Of a stretch of DNA of 29,877 nucleotides, positions 26,121-29,877 are shown in pieces (within the stretch, counting starts at the first letter, position 1; every line of letters begins with the position of its first letter). This DNA comes from Fibrobacteraceae bacterium. Its GTDB lineage: Bacteria; Fibrobacterota; Fibrobacteria; Fibrobacterales; Fibrobacteraceae. The notes below the pieces were generated by a model. The model did no database searches, was not told where the DNA came from, and worked only from the letters and a program-made list of their open reading frames with translations. The stretch lies in the NCBI GenBank assembly GCA_023231365.1, contig JALNVO010000005.1:1-29877 (forward strand), in the 5' to 3' direction. The translations under genes and the position numbers were made by a program.

Positions 26121-27614
26121 ATGAAATTTTCTCTCAAAACAGTCTTTTCGCTCCTTATAGCCGCAGCAAGCCTTTCTCCTGTTTCTGCATTGGCAGCATT
26201 TCCCGTATTTTCGAGCGATCATTACCGGAACCTGAAAACGCTGGAAACGACGCCCCTTCTCTATGAATACCACAGGATGACCACTTCCGATGAACAGCAG
26301 ATATTCTACTTCCCGCGCAGGGATTCAAGCTGGCGCAAAAATTATGCGGAAGAAGAAAAGCGGGCCCTTCTCAAATATCAAGACGGGCGACAGGCAATCG
26401 CCGCAAGCCTCATCGGCGGCGCAGACTACCGCGGAGGCGAAGCGCTAGGTGATACAATCTGGCCCGGACTCGATGGCGGACTTTATCTGAGGGGATTCCG
26501 CGATTCCATCGAATTTGCGCTCGACGCCCGGATTTATGTGGAGAACCACAGTGCCGACTATCCGAAATCCTTTGACGGAGAATTCGTCGAATTTCAAAAA
26601 GAAGAAAACAACGACGGCGTAGAATACGCAAGCTATGCCCGCTACCGCGGACACTTCGCACTTAATATGGGCTTTGGAAGGCTAGACCTCGCCCGCGACG
26701 TAGTCCACTGGGGGCCCGGCTATTACAACAACCTCACACTCAACCAATTCGCGCTGCCCTATAACACTCTGTCGTTCGAATTCCAAGTGGGGCCGCTCTC
26801 CGTAATCAGCCTCTACGGCGACCTCCGCATATACCCAAACAGCATGAGTTCCAAAAACACGAACGACCGGAATCTTTACGGGCATCGATACGAACTGAAT
26901 CTCGGCAACTTGATTCTCGGTATGAGCGAAACCCAGATTCTCTACAACGAAAATAAACCGTGGCTCTTTGTACCCATCGTCCCCCTCTTTATGGAAAAGG
27001 GAAACTTTTCAGAAGACAACAACAATGGGGCTCTCGCCTTTGACGCCAATTACCGCCTATTCCGCTTAGCTCGCCTCTACACGGAATTCTACATCGACGA
27101 TTTCGAAAGCCCGATCAGTTTAGTAAAGAACGACAACATCGAAGCGAAATGGGCTTGGATGGCAGGGGCCCAAGCAGGCAAGGACTTCAACATCCACGGC
27201 TATACCCTTGAAGCAGGGACCATCGGCGAATACGCCCGCATCGAACCGTACGTTTACAGTCATTTTCACCCATACACGGCACAGACGGCAAACCTAGGAT
27301 ATCCGCTCGGAAGCCCGAATGGTCCCAACAGCCAGACAATCGACTGGGCCATATACGGACGTTTTGCAGATAAAATAAGTTTCAACTTGCGGAACACCTG
27401 GCTCTGGAAAGGCACAGATTACGGCAGTTCCATCAACGACACAACCCCGACAAGCAACCACAACAAACTGCCCAAAAAATTTCTGGACGGAGCGAAAATG
27501 AAGTATTCCCTCACGCCGTCCATCAGCTATGACGGGAACTACGTATCGTTTCTCGGCGAAATCACGCTGTTCAACGACGAAAAAATCTACACGCGGCTGG
27601 GATTCAAATGGTAA
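26121..27614 (+). CDS. Wzi-like capsule assembly outer-membrane protein 2
   Basis: This is a 497-residue protein. The frame is open far upstream (to 25260) but that part is antisense to the other Wzi-like gene; ATG 26121 starts a clear signal peptide with Ala-Leu-Ala before Ala-Phe-Pro near residue 26. The mature part is a beta-barrel candidate. Asp-Val-Val-His-Trp-Gly-Pro-Gly-Tyr-Tyr-Asn near 194-204, His-Arg-Tyr-Glu-Leu-Asn-Leu-Gly near 255-262, Met-Ser-Glu-Thr-Gln near 269-273 and Glu-Phe-Tyr-Ile-Asp-Asp-Phe-Glu near 321-328 follow the order of the Wzi capsule-assembly family, more clearly than in its divergent neighbour. The last 7 bases overlap the trhP-like gene, so the two are likely cotranscribed. 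Confidence 0.82.
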   Translation: MKFSLKTVFSLLIAAASLSPVSALAAFPVFSSDHYRNLKTLETTPLLYEYHRMTTSDEQQIFYFPRRDSSWRKNYAEEEKRALLKYQDGRQAIAASLIGGADYRGGEALGDTIWPGLDGGLYLRGFRDSIEFALDARIYVENHSADYPKSFDGEFVEFQKEENNDGVEYASYARYRGHFALNMGFGRLDLARDVVHWGPGYYNNLTLNQFALPYNTLSFEFQVGPLSVISLYGDLRIYPNSMSSKNTNDRNLYGHRYELNLGNLILGMSETQILYNENKPWLFVPIVPLFMEKGNFSEDNNNGALAFDANYRLFRLARLYTEFYIDDFESPISLVKNDNIEAKWAWMAGAQAGKDFNIHGYTLEAGTIGEYARIEPYVYSHFHPYTAQTANLGYPLGSPNGPNSQTIDWAIYGRFADKISFNLRNTWLWKGTDYGSSINDTTPTSNHNKLPKKFLDGAKMKYSLTPSISYDGNYVSFLGEITLFNDEKIYTRLGFKW

Positions 27615-29380
27615 TAAAGAAACCGGAACTTCTCGCACCCGCAGGCGATTTAACCCGTCTCCGATATGCGCTCGCATACGGCGCGGATGCGGTATATGCA
27701 GGGCAGCCGGCCTTCTCGCTCCGGGCCCGCGAAAACGGATTCCGGAATTTAGACGATCTCGCCGAAGGAATTTCGCTTTGCCGCGAACAAGAGAAAAAGT
27801 TCTATCTCACGAGCAACGTCATCGCGCGCAATGCAAAACTCGAACCCTTTCAAAAAGCGCTCCTCGCCGCACTTGAACTAAAACCGGACGCGCTCATCGT
27901 CGCCGACCCCGGAATCATCTCGTTTGTCAAAAAAGAATCGCCCGAAACAGCAATACACCTCTCCGTACAGGCAAACACAACCAACTACCTCACCGCGCAA
28001 TTCTGGCAAAGCATCGGTGTATCGCGAATCATTTTGAGCCGCGAGCTCCGCCTTGCGGAAATCCTCGAAATACAGAAGCGCTGCCCCGGATTGGAACTCG
28101 AAGTCTTTGTACATGGAGCGGTCTGTATGGCCATGTCCGGGCGCTGCATGCTGAGCGACTGGACCGCGCACCGCGATGCAAACCAGGGAATGTGCAACAA
28201 CTCCTGCCGTATGCCGTACCGGCTCTACGCGAACCAGAACGTACAATCGGACAATTACCGCGAACACGAAGGCAATTTTTCGCTCGAACGTTCGAACGAA
28301 GAAAACGCGGAACCCATCATGCTCGACGAAGACCGCTGGGGAACCTACTTCATGAGCAGCCGCGACCTGTGCGCACTCGACGCGCTTCCCGACCTCATCA
28401 AAGGAAACATACAGAGCTTCAAAATCGAAGGACGCACCCGCAGCATCTACTACCTCTCAGCAATCGTCTCGGCCTACCGCAAAGCCATCGACAGCATTGC
28501 CCAAAACGGAAACATCCCACAAATTTCCCGAGATCTCATCGAATCGACTGACAGCCGGGGACGGATGCCGGGCTTCTTCCAAGGGCCGCTCCCGCAGAAC
28601 TATGAAACAACCCAGGAACCGTCAAAAGCAGGAGTCGTCGCCGCACAGATCACGGGCATAGACGAATATGGATTTATCCACGCACACATCAAAAACCAGA
28701 TCTCCGCGGACTCGAAGCTCATCTGGATGACCCCGGAAGAACGGGCTCCTGTAGAAGTTGAAGCGCTCAAAAACGCCAAAGGAGAAGACGCAAAGACACT
28801 TCACCCCGGCACAAACGGGATGATAAAGCTTCATTCTAATGTGACACATGGCACAAACTCCCAAAAATTTGCATTTTTAGTCACAACAGAACCTAAAAAG
28901 ACCCTTTGGCAAAATAGATTAACAAATATGGAAGATTCCTGTCAGAACAAACAAAGCTCTATTTTTCGCAATTTTGAAAAAGCGTTTGCCGAAGGAAAAC
29001 TCGACTACCTGCGCCAACTGTTTTTGCCTTATATCCTGAACAACATAGCAGACCTCTACCAATTCAAGAAAAACAACCTCAAGGAATTTGCCGAAGCCGT
29101 CGGCACGCAGCAGTTGCTCCAGCTGTACCTCTATTATAAAAAGATGCCGCTCGACATGCGCCGCTATATGGAAAACCAAAGCGAATCCATCAAAGAAGAA
29201 ATCTGCAAAACCACCAAAGAGCGCCAGGAAGCCGTCGCCGACTGGATAAAAGCCCATGCAGAGCGCCACCGCGACCTCACAGTAAAAAGCCAGTGCATCT
29301 ACCTTGAAAAGATCGCCGACCAAGTAATTCCACCAATTGAAAAAGCGCTCGCCGACTACGAAAAATCGCAGAACTGTTAA
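27608..29380 (+). CDS. trhP: U32-family tRNA hydroxylation protein (TrhP/YegQ-like) with C-terminal extension
   Basis: This 590-residue protein starts inside the last codons of the Wzi-like gene. Pro-Glu-Leu-Leu-Ala-Pro-Ala-Gly at 6-13, Asp-Ala-Val-Tyr-Ala-Gly at 27-32 and the U32 signature Glu-Val-Phe-Val-His-Gly-Ala-Val-Cys173-Met-Ala-Met-Ser-Gly-Arg-Cys180 are clear. Cys196 and Cys200 complete a likely iron-sulfur set, and Ser-Phe-Lys-Ile-Glu-Gly-Arg near 275-281 follows. TrhP/YegQ enzymes make 5-hydroxyuridine at the tRNA wobble position; the older name is peptidase U32. Typical members are about 410-460 residues, while this one has about 165 more after the U32 C-terminal beta domain. The extra part is helical and highly charged, and the junction (about 28810-28980) is visibly AT-rich. 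The function of the extension is unknown, and a related RlhA-type 23S rRNA role cannot be excluded. Confidence 0.85.
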   Translation: MVIKKPELLAPAGDLTRLRYALAYGADAVYAGQPAFSLRARENGFRNLDDLAEGISLCREQEKKFYLTSNVIARNAKLEPFQKALLAALELKPDALIVADPGIISFVKKESPETAIHLSVQANTTNYLTAQFWQSIGVSRIILSRELRLAEILEIQKRCPGLELEVFVHGAVCMAMSGRCMLSDWTAHRDANQGMCNNSCRMPYRLYANQNVQSDNYREHEGNFSLERSNEENAEPIMLDEDRWGTYFMSSRDLCALDALPDLIKGNIQSFKIEGRTRSIYYLSAIVSAYRKAIDSIAQNGNIPQISRDLIESTDSRGRMPGFFQGPLPQNYETTQEPSKAGVVAAQITGIDEYGFIHAHIKNQISADSKLIWMTPEERAPVEVEALKNAKGEDAKTLHPGTNGMIKLHSNVTHGTNSQKFAFLVTTEPKKTLWQNRLTNMEDSCQNKQSSIFRNFEKAFAEGKLDYLRQLFLPYILNNIADLYQFKKNNLKEFAEAVGTQQLLQLYLYYKKMPLDMRRYMENQSESIKEEICKTTKERQEAVADWIKAHAERHRDLTVKSQCIYLEKIADQVIPPIEKALADYEKSQNC

Positions 29381-29610
29381 CTAATTTATATGTAGGGAAA
29401 AGCCTTTCCCTCGCCTCCGCCCTGGAGTCTTTTCACCGGACATCGGCTCCGGCTACCCTTTCATTCAGGCATAATCTGCCTTCATCGCGGCGAAAGAGAC
29501 CAACTTTTCACACAGACACTTTAAAGGGCACCACAAAAAATAGCTCTCTGAATTAAAAAGTCTATAAAAGAGATCAGAGGTCACCTCTAAAAATTCATTT
29601 TCTATGACCA
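29381..29610. other. Non-coding region downstream of trhP
   Basis: I see no gene in this stretch in either direction; all frames are broken by stops within about 30 codons. It holds a perfect 7-base hairpin at 29394-29411 (see separate entry), GC-rich sequence around 29411-29460 with short CCGG-type inverted repeats, and a 13-base palindrome at 29576-29588 (AGAGGT, one base, ACCTCT) just before the tandem repeat array. Confidence 0.7.
29394..29411 (+). terminator. Hairpin after trhP, possible terminator
   Basis: AGGGAAA pairs with TTTCCCT around a 4-base loop, 14 bases after the trhP stop. No T-run follows directly, so it may be a Rho-dependent end, an mRNA 3' stabiliser or unrelated. Confidence 0.35.
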
Positions 29611-29877
29611 GAAGCCGGTTCCCTTTTTAGGGAACGTCAGGATTCGAAGAGCCGGACTCCGGGCCGGCCCCGAAGGGGTGAGGATGGAACAACGTGACAC
29701 CGCAACAACGAGAAGCCGGTTCCCTTTTTAGGGAACGTCAGGATTCGAAGAGCCGGACTCTAGTCCGGCCCCGCAGGGGTGAGGATGGAACAACGTGACA
29801 CCGCAACAACGAGAAGCCGGTTCCCTTTTTAGGGAACGTCAGGATTCGAAGAGCCGGACTCCGGGCCGGCCCCGAAG
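29611..29877. repeat. Tandem array of 101-bp hairpin-rich repeats (three copies visible, last one cut)
   Basis: Copies start at 29611, 29712 and 29813, an exact 101-base period with no spacer; the third runs to the window end after 65 bases. Each copy holds three inverted repeats: GTTCCCT/AGGGAAC around TTTT (29618-29635 in copy 1), GCCGG/CCGGC (29651-29668) and CCCC/GGGG around GAA (29668-29678). Copy 2 differs from copy 1 at only four bases, all in hairpin apices: the middle hairpin becomes a perfect 8-base stem and the last loop becomes GCA. The period is not a multiple of three and every frame has stops, so the array is not a protein repeat. Its nature is unknown. Confidence 0.95.

Noticed and set aside
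26055..26273. N-terminal extension of the minus-strand Wzi-like gene
   Set aside because: It would place about 73 Cys/Lys/Arg-rich residues before a perfect signal peptide and overlap the start of the divergent gene; ATG 26054 is preferred.
29611..29877. CRISPR array
   Set aside because: The repeated units are 101 bases long, adjoin directly, and have no variable spacers or cas genes nearby.
29611..29877. tRNA-like element: the complement of GGATTCGAAG resembles a tRNA T-arm
   Set aside because: No acceptor, D or anticodon stems fit around it; the match is about nine bases and is probably chance.
29611..29877. Integron attC cassette array
   Set aside because: No reading frames between units, no integrase, and no GTTRRRY core site was found in the unit on the strand checked.

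Overview
This window holds a large surface-polysaccharide (capsule or exopolysaccharide) locus of a Gram-negative bacterium, with a few other genes at its edges. The Gram-negative call rests on a lipoprotein signal peptide and on two Wzi-like outer-membrane beta-barrel candidates. The lineage is an inference only. The moderate G+C content, the MORN-repeat lipoprotein and the eukaryote-like UDP-glucose dehydrogenase would fit Fibrobacterota or a neighbouring phylum, but no marker gene is present to settle it.

Layout. Positions 1-412 (minus) are the start of a membrane-anchored protein cut by the window edge. A plus-strand operon runs from a MORN-repeat lipoprotein (447) through a Wzx-type flippase, a sugar aminotransferase, two different ATP-grasp ligases, a second PLP-fold protein, a GT2 glycosyltransferase, a hexapeptide acyltransferase and a GT4-like glycosyltransferase (ends 10202). 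It meets a minus-strand series tail to tail, with the last codons overlapping by 52 bases. Read in its own direction the minus series is: Wzi-like protein (26054), eukaryote-type UDP-glucose 6-dehydrogenase, a probable intrinsic terminator or attenuator, an AlgD-like GDP-mannose 6-dehydrogenase, GT4, heparinase II/III-like protein, GT4, Wzy polymerase, GT2, GT4, GT2, GT2, and a secreted polysaccharide lyase of the PL8 type (ends 10151). From 26121 the plus strand carries a second Wzi-like protein and a U32-family tRNA hydroxylation protein with an unusual C-terminal extension. The last 497 bases have no gene and end in a 101-bp tandem repeat of hairpins that runs out of the window.

How it works together (inference). 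Ugd would supply UDP-glucuronate and the AlgD-like enzyme GDP-mannuronate. The DegT-type aminotransferase would make an amino sugar nucleotide, possibly acylated by the acyltransferase or by the ATP-grasp enzymes. About eight glycosyltransferases would build a lipid-linked repeat unit, the flippase on one strand and the polymerase on the other would export and polymerise it, and the Wzi-like proteins would hold the polymer at the surface. Two lyase-fold proteins, one with a complete PL8 active site, suggest that the polymer contains uronic acid and is trimmed or released. The initiating phosphoglycosyltransferase, Wza, Wzb/Wzc and the enzymes for the 4-keto sugar precursors are not in the window.

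The core-like genes (ugd, the second wzi-like gene, trhP) look richer in G+C than the glycosyltransferase blocks, which is common where variable polysaccharide genes sit between conserved ones.
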